Source: Suillus spraguei (taxonomy: Eukaryota; Basidiomycota; Agaricomycetes; Boletales; Suillaceae). Taken from it: DNA of 64,000 nt. The stretch covers positions 248,001 to 312,000 of the forward strand of contig JABCPU010000007.1 in NCBI GenBank assembly GCA_016800925.1. Direction: 5' to 3'. The notes under the pieces were generated by a model. It was not told the DNA's origin and searched no databases. It was given only the letters and a program-made list of their open reading frames with translations. How positions within the stretch are numbered: position 1 is the stretch's first letter; every line of letters starts with the position of its first letter. A program made the position numbers and the translations under genes. Shown one piece after another: positions 13,773 through 25,661 of this stretch.

Positions 13773-15591
13773 AGTCATTTCCCTTCTCCCTATCTATGAT
13801 TTAATATATGTAAGGCTGCTTTAATGACCCATCGGTATCTGCATCAAATCTGAACTGTCTTCTGTGTACTTTGTCATATATACCTAGCAAAATAAATATT
13901 TCTAGGCCATACGATCTGTGGGCACGATCAACGTTGAACGTTAGCCTCACGAAAGACCCCTAGACACAGTTCACCAGACGATTAATTAAGTTAAATTCTA
14001 GGGGAAGAGATACTAGTGGGCAGAAGTCTGACGAGTTGGTGTTGAGAATCTCAAGTTCTCATACTCCTGAATAGACAGGATCATAAATTTGATTACTGTG
14101 AGGAGGCGAGCAAGTACAAGTCAACCTGCAAATTAGCAACAAGTAACTGTAAGTATGAACGAAAAGAATGAGTGGCACGCTGCAGTAGGTATAAACGAGT
14201 ATAGCTGAGTGGCGGCAGATGTAAATACAAGTGGAGGCAGGGTTGAATAGGTGGGAATGCACACGTACGGGTCACGAGTCCAAAGAAAACACACAGACAA
14301 GCATAGGCGCGAGGCAAACAACGACAGGTGTAGTACATATGTGCAGTGCACATAAGTAAAATTGGAAACATAAGGAGATGATGGCAACTGTTCAGACCAT
14401 TCGCACGGAGGCTAATGAAAAAAAAATAGAATATTGTTAACCGGCAGTGGTGAGGAGTTACCGGATGGACTGATCACTGAGGATGTCTGTACGGGACTCG
14501 GAAAGGGGAGGACTAGAGGGATTGCCAGGCTGGGCAGCGAGACGAGTCGGCCAGGGGGATAGTACTGAGAATGGGCTCATCAAAAGCTGAAACAAATAGA
14601 AACACAGGAAAATTCTAATTATTAAATAATTATACCATACAGTTGAGCTTCGTGCTATCGATCCAGGATAGGCTTCGAGGTCCGAGGTTTGCCCGAGGTG
14701 GTTTATGTAATAGTAACGTAACGTTAAAGGTGAACGCCCAGTCGCTTGTCTCTGTCGATCACTCTGTTGCAAATTGTTATCGATGCTTCAGCAGCTTCCG
14801 ACTTGGTTTCGGCTATTATTTATCTTCGTAAATGCTGAGGTATACCCGGACACGACGGTCTTCTCTCATTGCCAAGATATCCGATGTCCATTCAAGACTC
14901 CAAGTGAGAATCAGATTCTCCTCCCTATAGGGCTGACATGTTGATGCTGTGCTACCTCTTCATTATTATACTCCATCCGCTGGCACTATGCCATCCGGAT
15001 CCTTAAAGCGACTCTACATTGACGGCTCCTGGTCGCCATTCGCACCCCATTCGCACCTACGACTCGTCCAATGGACCATCCATACTCGTTTCCCTGTGAT
15101 CACTGTTTGATCGCAAATACCAGATGAATTACCCTTGTAGCCTGGCACGGCAGCATTTGTTTGTTATCGATGGTCTTTACACCCTTGTACCCGGTATTGC
15201 ATAGACTCTCGTTACACACGACCTCTCATTACAGTTTCATACAGCTTAGCAGCTGCATGCTCGGCCTTACATGATAAATTATGCCTTCGACGAGATCCTG
15301 TCTTCTTCCACCTTTGAGAGACACAATCACAGGCTTCACCGGTAGTCTCTATAAAGGTAACTTATACTGCTTATTTCAACGCCAGTGGCCGACATCATCA
15401 ATAAATTTATCGGTGTATGCACGTCACATGTATACCAGATCAGTTTCAGCGTGGTCAACAGACTTAATAATTAAGGTAAGTTATAAGAAGCTCTACAACT
15501 TTGGATCATCGCTCATCCCGCAGTTCAGTGGGTCATCTACAACCCATGTGTATGAAATATTTTCATCCACATTGGCTAGGAGCATTGGCAT
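13773..15591. other. Intergenic, no gene recognised
   Basis: Three overlapping minus-strand open frames lie near 14059-14387 and a plus-strand one at 15281-15595. They are compositionally biased, mutually exclusive, and match no motif. No repeat or RNA gene was seen. Confidence 0.35.
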
Positions 15592-16611
15592 ATGACAAGC
15601 CAAGCGGCTTCCGCGGCCCTTAGAAACATATAAGTAGGATGTAACTTACTCATAATGCTAAGGACGCTTCCATCCCTTTACAATCGTACTAACCATGACT
15701 TCTGACACCATCAGTACCCTCCACCTGATGGCTCTCGACCTTACAATAGAGTCTACCCAGATAACGCAACGGGAAAACCGATCCGCAACTGGATCGAGGA
15801 CCCACATGATATGCGAGTTGAGGACGTGCGCGGGAAGGAGGAGCTTTACAGGCTTGATAATGCTGGATTTCAGTATGGACGAGAAGCAGCGAAGCATACC
15901 AGCTTCTCGAATGATGATGAGATCGAGCGCGAATACTACCCTGAGAGCATCAACCTCATCAAGAGGGTTACAGGAGCAACCAAGATTGTTATCTTCGATC
16001 ACAGTATGTCAACCGCCATTTGAAACGACGCCTTGATCCTTAATTCATGTCACAGCTATTCGTCGCCGTCGCCCAGGCGAGCTAGATAATAGCCCACAGA
16101 AACGTCAACCAGTCTCCCGGGTTCATGTGGACCAAACGCTTGCGGCGTCCATTGGTCGTGTCCACAGGCATCTCCCCCCAACAGAAGCTCCTTTCCTCCT
16201 TCGCAGACGCTTCCAAATCATAAACCTTTGGCGTCCCATATCACACGCAGCTGTGGATTGGCCGCTTGCACTATGCGACTTCCGGAGTGTCGATTTCGAG
16301 AAAGATTTGGTGCCTGTCGCTCATATATACCCTGACCGCGAGGGTGAGACATTTGGAGTTAAATACAACCCACACTACCAATGGAAATACATGAAGGAAA
16401 TGACCCCAGAAGAGTTTGTTCTTATCAAATGGTGAGCGAAGTGACTCGGGGAAGCTTTCTGTCGTGCTAAAAGGGCCTCAGCTCCGACTCAATACAAGAT
16501 GGTAGTGTCGCAAGGTTGACCCCTCATACCGGCTTCCAAGACCCGAACACTCCAGAGGGAACACCACCCCGAGAATCTATTGAGCTGAGAGCTCTAGTAT
16601 TCTATGATTAG
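15592..16611 (+). CDS. CmcJ/AsaB-type (GA4-desaturase-like) family protein, 5' splice site damaged
   Basis: Three exons are secure (15715-16003, 16056-16431, 16482-16611) and join in frame to 264 residues ending FYD. They carry the family's conserved blocks: VEDVRGKE, YYPESINLIK, GATKIVIFDH, RRRRPGE, VHVDQT, NLWRPI, DWPLALCD, YPDREGETFGVKYNP and GTPPRESIELRA. Related fungal proteins are annotated as 7-alpha-cephem-methoxylase P8 chain, asaB hydroxylase or GA4 desaturase, and are presumed iron-dependent secondary-metabolism enzymes; the actual substrate is unknown. The first secure exon starts in phase 0 after an acceptor at 15713-15714. The best candidate for exon 1 is 15592-15630 (MTSQAASAALRNI). 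It is followed by TAAGTAGG rather than GTAAGTAGG, so the donor appears to have lost one G and the frame reads into TAA. The gene may therefore be inactive, or the base may be a sequencing error. Confidence 0.7.
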
Positions 16612-17746
16612 AAATCGTACTGTGTTTTGTTGCTATATCTGTTTAGTGTTGCCGTGGTCTGGTTGGTTGGTTCGGAGAATCCTGGACGCAGAAATCTTGA
16701 TATTCTACATGAGTGTAGGCTTAAAATCAGGACTTTGCAACAGCGGCAGTGCAGTATGTACCTCTCTTGTCTCTGCACCACGTGGTGCTCATGCCATGCT
16801 CCAGTAGACACATGGTTTGCAGTATTTAAGACAAGTTGGAATGTTGTGCGAAATGTGAAGATAATACTTAATATTTAAGTTGCTGTCTATAAAGTGTAAA
16901 ATTTCAAATACTAAAGAGATCTTGCACTACAAGAGAACCATAAGGCATCAGTGAATATTCTGTTGCTGGCTGAACGTCATTGACAATAAGAAATATAAAT
17001 ATAAATTTTGATGCTGGCCTAAACTTTGAAATGAAACTTCTGTTGCGGGCGAGCGGGGAAGAGGGGGAGCTATAAGAACAAGGTAAGATCTCAGTCTCTC
17101 GGAGAAGAGCTCTATTAACGCGTATAGCACCTACATATAAGAACAAGGTACGCTATTGTGTCGTCAGTTAACGCTGACGTACGAGATTCTACAGACTGTC
17201 TCTCAGAGTAAATAGGGTCAAACGGCAATGCACGCAATAGTTTGGATAAGTCTACTACCACCCCTCATCATCTGAAAAGGAGGAATTGTCATAGCTTTGT
17301 GGCTAAATATAATGGTATTCTAGATTTGTCGACAAATGCTAAAGGCTCTTTTCATGGGAAAAGGCCCTGAATAACATTGTAATCAAAAATCGAGATTAGG
17401 TAAAATATCGAAGCTCAAAACGATTGGCTCGGGTGTACTACCACTAGCGCTCTAGAGCGTCAACCGCAAGCAGTTTCCCTTACGGCCTACCTATGTGATG
17501 ACATTCAACGGATGTCAAAGCCTTACTGACTTGTGGCACTGCATTATCATTGTAGGGACATTGTGAACCGAGAAGAAACTGATGAATGGAAGAGCGCAGT
17601 GCGCAGTTGTATTATACGACCAAATTATAAGAGATGATATAGGTGATATCGCCCGCCCGTATATACATACGTAGTTTTTCACTCTACCAACCTCGAAATG
17701 CACGCGTCAGCCCACTTTAACAAAACATAAGCAATCCAAAATATAC
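16612..17746. other. Intergenic between two convergent genes
   Basis: AT-rich and without a supported gene. A short direct duplication (ATAAGAACAAGGTA near 17070 and 17138) is the only structure noticed. Confidence 0.35.
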
Positions 17747-19431
17747 TCACCTGATCTCCGAATCCTTCCCATCGCGCACCTGCAGACTCCAGTGGTTCTC
17801 AACACCCAGAACCCGATGGTACGCGTTGAGATTCTTGTGCAATGTCAGTTGGAACACACTAGCACTACCTTGGCGGGAAATGATCGTGCTGTATGCCAGG
17901 AAAAATACCCAGATTCGATACCAGCGTTCACCGTATTTATCAATGACCTAGAATGCATCAGTATAGCAATGAGTAGGACGAGGGGGAAAGACGAACCTCC
18001 TTCCGGTTACTAACCCAATTTAAGTACCACCTCCAGATAGTGGCGCTGTAGTGGACGCCCAAGACGTCAATGTTCTTCACTTCAAAGCCGGCAGCTTCAA
18101 CCTGGTTCACAACCCAGCCGAGAGAGCAGGAAGCGTCTGCGCCAGGGAAAATATACTTATTCATGAAAAGACCCCTGCGTGGTGTTAGCGATGACGTCAG
18201 ACAATAATAACGCTTACCAAATCAAATCCTCGTATTGCCAAGAAGGGCGGATACCAGCAACTTGGAGGACGAAAATACCATCGTCTTCGAGGAGGTCGTG
18301 CATCTGGCGCATGAACGAACCGTAACGCCTTATTCCGACATGCTGTTGAACGTTAGATAAGTAAACGTTAAGAGTATACAATCCTTACCTCTGCCATCTC
18401 GAGCGAAACGATCTTTGTAAAGTGCCCACGGCCACCTGGGATATCCCTATAGTCCATACATAGGATACGAGCTTTGTCGGGGGTGATACCGTTTGTCTTG
18501 ATGCGCTCATTACCGAACTTAGTCTGATTCTTGCCGAGGGTTATACCGGTAACGTCGCATTTGTAGTTCTTCGCTGCGTACGCCGCGAGGGTACCCCAAC
18601 CACAACCGACATCGAGGAGACGGTCGTCAGGTTTCAGGTCGAGTTTCGAACAGACAAGACGGAGCTTGTTGTCTTGCAGCTCTTCCAGGGAGGCGTCTTT
18701 GTTGGCATCTGCAATGACACCGGATGTGTAGATCATCCTCGGGCCAAGGAACCATGAGTAAAAGTCGTCGCCTCCTGCGTAGTTCGAGTGAGTAGGACGA
18801 ACGTAAAAGTAAAAGAAAACCTACTGTCATAGTGGTCGCGGACTTGTTCTTCATCTTGAGACTGGGAATGCACGATGACTTCAGGAAGGAGATTCATGAA
18901 GACGTATTTGAAAAGCTCCGTCGTCATAACCATCCTTGCCCAATCGTGACGTTCTTCTAGTACGTCCAACACGTCGCCTATACGCGTTTGTGAGCATGAA
19001 ACCATGGCAAAAACGTAAACATTACCGTTGAAATCGATTTTACCCTCAAAGTACGCGTCATGGAAGACCTGCATTGGAATTTTCGTGTTGCCGTGGTATT
19101 TTTCCTTCAACTCCGGGTCGTGGATAGTAATATAATCTTCGAGGTCTCTACCGGGCATGAGAACTTTAACATTCTTGCGGCCACCGTAGACGCTCGCTAC
19201 GGTCCAATAAGCGACGGTGACCGGTATACCCGTAACAATCAGTATGAAGATATATGTCTTGAGACCACCGCGGTTTACGAGGGGAAGGACACGTTTGATG
19301 ATCCACGGTACGACAAGAACAAGAGCAGCGAGTTGAGCATTTGAAAAGTAACCGTTACCTTCTGCTAGACCAAGCAACGGTGCATTTTTGATAGAGGGGA
19401 CATTCGTTATACGCACAGGTGAGAACGTCAT
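17747..19431 (-). CDS. Sphingolipid C9-methyltransferase (cyclopropane-fatty-acyl-phospholipid synthase fold)
   Basis: Five exons (19431-18825, 18774-18389, 18342-18218, 18174-17997, 17947-17747) close in frame to 498 aa, the usual size. Two membrane segments lie near the N-terminus (about residues 33-50 and 60-85). They are followed by KVLMPGRDLEDYITIHDPELKEKY and the methyltransferase domain, with SAM motif I LLDVGCGWGTLA near residue 256 and the family block YRDIPGG. The C-terminal part contains WRWYLNWVSNR and AYSTIISRQGSASVF. The enzyme uses S-adenosylmethionine to methylate C9 of the sphingoid base of fungal glucosylceramides at the ER. The first ATG, 19431, gives a complete N-terminus. 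The stop at 17747 overlaps a perfect donor-like GTGAGT, so a further small 3' exon cannot be excluded. Confidence 0.9.
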
Positions 19432-19571
19432 CCTCGTCGTTGTTGCTGGTCTAACAAATTGCGGAAAGGTCAGCTTTTATGTTTCAGCGCTTATGATCTA
19501 TTTATCTATGTTTGTATCTCGCGCGTAGAAGAACTCTTATTACAGCTACTTTCATATCGATAGACCAGATC

Positions 19572-19652
19572 TGATTTTGTTCCCTTCACCGCGTGGAGCT
19601 GGACAAACAAAAGAGTTTCGCTTGTTACGATATTTTGGCGCGCGAAGTACTC
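19572..19652 (+). repeat. Left copy of an inverted repeat pair
   Basis: It reads GATTTTGTTCCCT..., then GGAGCTGGACAAACAAAAG, TTGTTACGATATTTT and GGCGCGCGAAG. The same series of blocks occurs on the opposite strand at 23038-23129. The two copies face each other about 3.4 kb apart and bracket the tandem array and the transposase remnant. Confidence 0.65.
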
Positions 19653-20640
19653 AAAAATGGCCACCTGTCCGACGCCCTGCCTGACACAATTGTAGTACTC
19701 TTGAGACTTGCCGCCATGCCTGGAAACCGCCGTCACATTCCAGCAGCTGTAAAACAGCAATGGGTGACCATGTCCGCTCATATGACATCTGGTGGCATAG
19801 CACAAGCCACTCACACAAGCCACTGAACTGTTAACTTCGGCTCTCTCGTCTCACAGGCTCTGTTATTCGAAGACCCTTGGAAATTGGACGTCCTTGTCTG
19901 CTCACAGCAGCGGATGTTTCAGTAAGTATGGAAAGCCAGACCACCATGCTCTACTTCCAAGGCTTCCACTTCTCAGAACCTTCCTAGTAAGTTAAGTGCT
20001 TCCTTGGCCTCTGAACACCCTGTGCGACCAATGACCATTCTAATGTGTCATATGGGACCTCATTCAAATCGGTCGTCTTCCTGCATGCGTTGCTTTTGAC
20101 CTTGAATCGTATTCTTCTCTCATCTTCTTCGATTGCTCGTTCGCTCGGCCAAGTTCGCACTCGCTGAAATCCCCATGGCCTCAGTGATCCATTACCGTAC
20201 TCTCATTGTCGTTGTCGAGTTCGAGGTTATGATGTTATGTTCGGGATGAACTGGATTGCTGCATGGCCACCGTTTTGTGGGAAGATGAGACTCTCGTCTC
20301 CAATCCTCCATGTCTGGCCTTCAACTTAAGGTGGCGACAGTGTCTCATTGTCCTCGTTTTTTTAGTATCAGCTGACTGCCTTCTGTGTTTTCAGAAACTC
20401 CGTGTATACTTAGTGGTAACATCCATCATATTGAACCTGCTGCTAATATGGTGAATTAGAATTATCTCAGTCTTTGTCCCTCGTCGGGGCAATTGTATTG
20501 TCCCGTAGACGTTCAGACTTCAATTTTATTGTCCGTGTCATCTTTTTCGGGCCGTGTCAATCAGGGTCCTCATAAGTTTTCAACTTGGGAGGTCTCTGGG
20601 TCGCCAAGTGGAAGAGTTAAAGACTTTGACCTGGACAGCG

Positions 20641-21560
20641 TGGTTACCACAACAGAATCAAAATATGTTTCTCTTTGACACCTGCCGACAACGAGGTTTT
20701 TTCTGTCGGAAGATTCACTCATTCATGGATGGTTTGTTTAGAAGTCCATCGTATCGGGTCTTGGCCAGGTGGTTGCTAACAGAATCAAAATCTGTTTCTC
20801 TTGGACTATACAGGTTTGAAACCTGCTAACCTACAGTTCTTTCTATTGGAACACACTTTGGCATTCGTTCACAGATTGTTTCTTTAGAAGTTCATCCTAA
20901 CTGGTCTTAGCCAGGTGGTTACTACAACAGAATCAAAATCTGTTTCTCTTTTACTGTGCAGGTTTCAAACCTGCTGACGACAAGGTTTTTTCTATCGGAA
21001 CACATGTTGACATTCACTTGTGGATGGTTTCTCTAGCAGTCCACCGCAACTGGTCTAGTCTGGTGGTTGCTACGGCAGAATCAAAATCTGTTTCTCCTGC
21101 GTCGTGCAGTTTCGAAACCTGCCAACGATGAGGTTGCTACAACATAATCAAAATCTATTTCTCTTGGACTGTGCAGGTTTGAAACCTGCTGATGGCAAGT
21201 TTTTTTTTTCTATCAGAATACACCTTGACATTCACTTGTGGATGGTTTCTTTAGAAGTTCACCGTAACTGCTAGATGGTTGCTACAGCATAATCAAATTC
21301 TGTTTTTCTTGGACTGTGCCGGATCGAAACCTGCTGACACCGAGCTTTTTTCTACCGGAACACACCTTGATATTCACTCGTCAATAGGTCCTTTAGAAGT
21401 TCACTGCAACTGGTCTAGCCTGGCTGTTGCTACAACAGACTTAAAATGTGCTTCTCTTAGATTGTGTATGTTCGAAACCTACCGATAACAACATTTTTTC
21501 CAATCACGACACACCTCGTCACTGATGGATAGTTTCCTTAGAGGTTCGCCCGTGTGCAAA
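20641..21560. repeat. Tandem array of about 146-bp units, seven degenerate copies
   Basis: A unit marked by GGTTGCTACAACAGAATCA and AATCTGTTTCTC, then GAAACCTGCTGACRAC, a T-run with CTATCGGAACACACC, and TTCACTTGTGGATGG, TTTAGAAGTTCACC recurs. Unit starts lie near 20643, 20771, 20916, 21064, 21131, 21277 and 21424. Spacings are about 128, 145, 148, 67, 146 and 147 bp, so one unit is truncated. Copies differ by point changes and small indels, and no frame stays open across them. Confidence 0.8.
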
Positions 21561-22559
21561 TTGTTGTCGCAATATTAATATTTGCTCCATGGACACGCGT
21601 CCGAGTCCGAAACACTAATTATATTGGGTGTTGTGACTCGTGGGGCTGCCGCAGGTTTTATGTAGTTCCTCTTCGGGCTTAGTCGATTGCATATTGGATG
21701 GATTGGTGTCTGTAGACGTGTCTGCGATATCAGGCGCTGATCTGTGGGCCACTGTACAGAGCATCTGCAGTGATTTTAGAATGCACTCGCGATCAAGAAG
21801 AACTTTGCAAGCAAAGAGACCTATTAATATTTTGAACATTCTTTGCTATTGGGGCACATAAAAGGTGTGTCTAAATCATTGCGATAACTATTCACCGTGA
21901 CCATTTGCCTGAGCCTAGATTTGGAAGCCATCATTGCGTTTTGGCATGGTTTATGCTTCGCAGGCACAAATTATTCCATCGTCTGCTTTCACAAGATATA
22001 TTTCTTGCGGCCGAAGCTCCAGACCTGCACACGCATTAAATAACTGACGGTCAATAAATTTTAAATTTTTCGAACAGTCGCGAGTCGCACAAGGTGTTCG
22101 GAGGGCTATTTACCTTACTAGGAAGTTCTGAGAAGTGGGAACCTTGGAAGTAGAGCACAGTGATCTGGCGTTCCATAGAAACGCGCACCGAGCAAGCTGC
22201 GGAACGCGCAAATATTGAATGTGCACATATGGGTCACCAAAACGGGCAGTGCGCAGGCCGCGGAACGCGCAATAATAAATGTGCCATCTATGACATCATA
22301 AATAATTGCCCCAACTCCCTTACTGGTATCTGTTGTCATGTATCGAGCGCACTTCAGACCTACTTCTGTCTGACTTTAACGTATGCTACGCCAGGTAATG
22401 GGTGTTGAAGTTCCTGAAATTACCATTGAACGAATTACGAAAAGACATAGTTTCACACGCAAACATGTATGCGGTTTTTCACTAGTTGCATTTTGTTCTG
22501 ATTAACTCCTCTACTAGGTGTTTAGGGTTACACTCAAGCGCGACGAAGATACTTGTGAT

Positions 22560-22885
22560 CGCTATCAAATGTTTATAGCTGAGAATTTCGCCCGGATCAG
22601 CTTATTTTACCTGTTCCCTCCGAGTCGCTGGATGCCATCTTGCATCTTGATGTACTAGATCGTTCATATACGACGGCAACATTCAATGAGTTCATAGACA
22701 GTCTGTTTGAGAATATGAAGCATTTTCCTCAGAAAACACCGTAATTGTGATGGATAATGTGAGCATTCACAAGCCACCTCATCTCGATGAGTTGCTAGCC
22801 CTCAGTGGAGCATGGGGCCGAGTAACGCTGAACTTGCATCACTATAAGGAATCAGCATGGTCAATTGTGAAGATAATAGTATGAT
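22560..22885 (+). pseudogene. Tc1/mariner (IS630)-like DDE transposase remnant
   Basis: Translation in two frames gives a typical catalytic-core segment: LDAILHLDVLDRSYTTATF, FENMKHFPQ, then after a frameshift near 22740 VIVMDNVSIHKPP and LDELLALSG. VMDN..IH is the block around the second catalytic Asp of Tc1/IS630-type transposases. The rest of the protein, including the first Asp and the final Glu region, is missing or unrecognisable. It lies just inside the right copy of the inverted repeat, but I cannot show that the two belong together. Confidence 0.6.
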
Positions 22886-23037
22886 GGTATGCATGGTAGC
22901 ACAAGATCGTCAATCGACAGTCGTAGTGGGGGCGGGCCGGCGGCCTACGCTGCGAGAGATGACCGGACGCTCCTCGTCGCAGTTTGGTGACCAATAAGAG
23001 CATGAAGCGACGCACTCCAAGCTTGCCATTACTAGGA

Positions 23038-23129
23038 CACTTCGCGCGCGCCCAAATATCGTAACAATAGGGACCCTTTTGTTTGTCCAGCTCCACAACT
23101 AAACAAAGGTGATGGAGGGAACAAAATCA
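23038..23129 (-). repeat. Right copy of the inverted repeat pair
   Basis: On the minus strand this repeats the block order of 19572-19652: GATTTTGTTCCCTC, GTGGAGCTGGACAAACAAAAG split by one base change at its end, TTGTTACGATATT and GGCGCGCGCGAAG. Immediately outside it is a perfect short palindrome, CCATCAGT-TC-ACTGATGG, at 23135-23152. Confidence 0.65.
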
Positions 23130-23287
23130 ATTATCCATCAGTTCACTGATGGGATTGTCGGACCCCGTAAACCCTGTTCGACTTAGCATAACGCGTCATC
23201 CTAGTACGATTCGATATCCTGTCTGTAGCCTTGAAACATGGCAAGTTTCTTCAGCAGAGATGCATCCATGATTGACCTGGATTGCAG

Positions 23288-24288
23288 GAAATTAATCCTC
23301 TGGACGATGCCCTTCCACCACGTTACGCCATCGAGTCCGATGACGAGGACGAATACAACCCAATAACCGCTCAACGAGCTGATCAGGTTCCGATTGTAAA
23401 CATCAAAATCGAGGGTCAATTCGCCACTGGCTGCCCTCTTGTCATCGCATCAGGCCCTGCAGGAGACTTTTGGGCTTCTGGCGCAGATCTAGGGGAACAT
23501 CAGGGCGCAATATTCGTCAACAATATTCAGGCTAGTGCATGCTCTATGTTCTTTAATAAGCGGACACAAATCAAGTTTGACAGGTGGGATTGCTGTTTAA
23601 GCCCTCATCAACCCGTGCGGTCGTACTAGTGTCCGAGGCTACGGCGGTGTTGCCGTTATGGTCCATGAACAAGTATGTCAATGATATCCTGGATCGCCTC
23701 CAACCGTCCGGGTAAGTGCTTTGTCTGCGGCTGTGTGAACTAAACTGACCGTTTCAACCTTTCAGCATTTCCATCCTCGATGTGTATTCTATACAAAGCT
23801 ACATTTCATCGGAGCCCTTGCCTGTGCACGAGGCGCCCGTGCGCTATTTGTCTCTACAGAACATATCCTTGGTATGCATACCATCATAATAAGTGAACTT
23901 CTGACCGAATTATTTCCAGAATTCCTTTCAAAAATTTTCGCCTCCAAATATTCTCCAGTCGACATCGGCGGCATTTATGTCTGCGATGAACACACGCGCT
24001 CTATCTTATTCCCATCAAATCAATGCAATAATTTTACTCCTTCCATCACCAGAGATACCCCGCACCACGCTATCTGAACTATCAACTAGTAGACTTTCAC
24101 GGCCGTCAGGAAATCAAGCCTGGTATGTTGAAATGATGGCAGAAGTGGACGAAAAGCTATTTGGGGTGGTTGGTGCGGAACGATCCGGTACTTGGGCACT
24201 CAAAAGTACACCTGCAGGGAGTGCATTGAGTTTATCAAAAAAGAGGCAGGATCTTGCGGAGCTTGGTGAGGGCAGCATGTATATATGA
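23288..24288 (+). CDS. Proteasome assembly chaperone 1-like protein (first exon uncertain)
   Basis: Four exons (23288-23530, 23584-23711, 23766-23871, 23920-24288) join in frame to 281 residues. The order INPLDDALPPRYAIESDDEDE, DFWASGADLGE, VGLLFKPSSTRAVVLVSEA, ISILDVYSIQSYIS, PPNILQSTSAAF resembles fungal proteasome assembly chaperone 1 (PAC1/PSMG1), which works with PAC2 in building the 20S alpha ring; this assignment is from memory of family layout. Intron 1 of this model (23531-23583) has a GC donor (CAG|GCTAGT). Reading through it instead gives an early stop and loses the conserved VGLLF start of the next exon. The frame before 23288 needs a short upstream exon in phase 0. 23149-23166 (MGLSDP, donor GTAAAC) fits but implies a 121-nt intron, longer than the neighbours. 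Confidence 0.6.
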
Positions 24289-25661
24289 CTCCAGGAAGTA
24301 GGTGCTCAGCATAGCAAAGTGTCTTCATAACTTCCACGTCGGTGAAATACTGTTGTTTGCAGACACAGCACACACGAACGATTAACAAGTTTTAATTGGC
24401 TGACTACATTATACAAATGTAACTCGGACGTCAACTCATTAACAAAACAAAAAATCATATACCTACAATCACGACTTTGGATGGAGATGTTGTAAATGTG
24501 TAGGTAAATGAAATGCACGCTGAACTCTTCCGACCACTGATTTCGTGGTACGCCTGCAAGTCCCCCAAATTTGCCCTGTCAAACGAATACTTCAAGAATC
24601 AATGTGCCACGTGTGCGCAATTTTGGTGGCCATCATCGTCGAAATTTCATTCGGCGGTTAATCGCAGGTATAGTTTCAAGGTAATATCGGGATGCGTACA
24701 TGGGCCAGATCGAAATATCATCGACGAACAGGTGCCCTGCGGAGTTAAATACACTTCTGTTGTTTGATTAGCGATTTTTGCCTCACGGAGACGCACGTGC
24801 CATGGAAGTCGTATGAAACACTTCCCGTGACAACCTGTTGCACGTTCCGCAAAACGAGGACATCAATAAACGAATGATGAGCGTTTACAAGCACTCGTAT
24901 CCAAAACGGAACCACGGAGATGCATCTCCCATACCAGTAAAACACACCTGCAGTGTCCAATTGGCGTGATCTTGCGCAGAGTTGCACCAGAGGGTGTGCG
25001 CACATATGGATGTTCTGGTGGAGCATGCAAGTTATAGAGGGGTAGTGCGAAGGCATGACCAGGCTTGAAGCTTGAAGGTCGGATGATCCGCTACAGCCTC
25101 ATATCGTGAAAAAGTATATCAGTAAGTGACAAAGGAATTGCCAGCGAGGACTCGATAAATTTCAACGTGAAAGAATAAAGCGCAAGCGTAAAAGTAGCGG
25201 ACGGAACAGCGTAAGGTCGAATTATACGAACGAGATTTACGAGCAATGCCATTAACCGTGGCATTATGCTAGCTTGTACTGGAAGAAAATAAAAATATGA
25301 AGTATGAGCCTTGAGCTTGATCAGTGCAAAAGAATTGGAGAGCTTTGAGGGGACAATGATAGAGTACAACCAACGATATGGTAACGTAGACCATGGGTGA
25401 GATCAATTGACGAGGCGCAAAGTGTTCAGGTGATCTCTATGAAATTTGAATTGCGTCAGAACAAGCTAACAGCGCAGGTACAATTATCCAGTGAGCCAAC
25501 AAGCGATCCTGCCGCTTTCGTAACGGCAAATTTGACAAATCGTAGATTCGTACACTTACAGTGTCGCAAGCCGTTTGGCTGGCCTTTTGATCGATGATTA
25601 TGTAAGCCATCGTTGTACTGGCGAATCTAATGTATTTGATAGCCCATCGGACAGAGCAGCC
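24289..25661. other. Unassigned stretch
   Basis: No supported gene. On the minus strand near 25091-25260 a 57-codon hydrophobic frame (MPRLMALLVNLVRIIRPYAV...) looks like a membrane anchor, but no continuing exon was found, so it is not called. Other frames are short and featureless. Confidence 0.3.

Larger units (their letters stand above)
19432..22559. other. Gene-poor repeat island
   Basis: This stretch begins with the promoter of the methyltransferase gene and then contains no supported gene. It holds one arm of an inverted repeat pair (19572-19652), a tandem array (20641-21560), and GC-rich duplicated segments near 22170-22280 in which GGAACGCGCAA recurs. Open frames here have no homology that I recognise and lie inside repeats. 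Confidence 0.45.

Noticed and set aside
14059..14387. Three overlapping minus-strand frames rich in Cys, Leu and Pro
   Set aside because: They read the same DNA in three frames, lack motifs and splice partners, and reflect local base composition.
20641..21560. Tandem repeats considered as a CRISPR array
   Set aside because: The genome is eukaryotic, the units are long and diverged throughout, and there is no repeat-spacer alternation.
25091..25369. Hydrophobic minus-strand frame as the N-terminal anchor of a cytochrome P450
   Set aside because: No I-helix, ExxR or heme-binding Cys motif could be found in any frame downstream.
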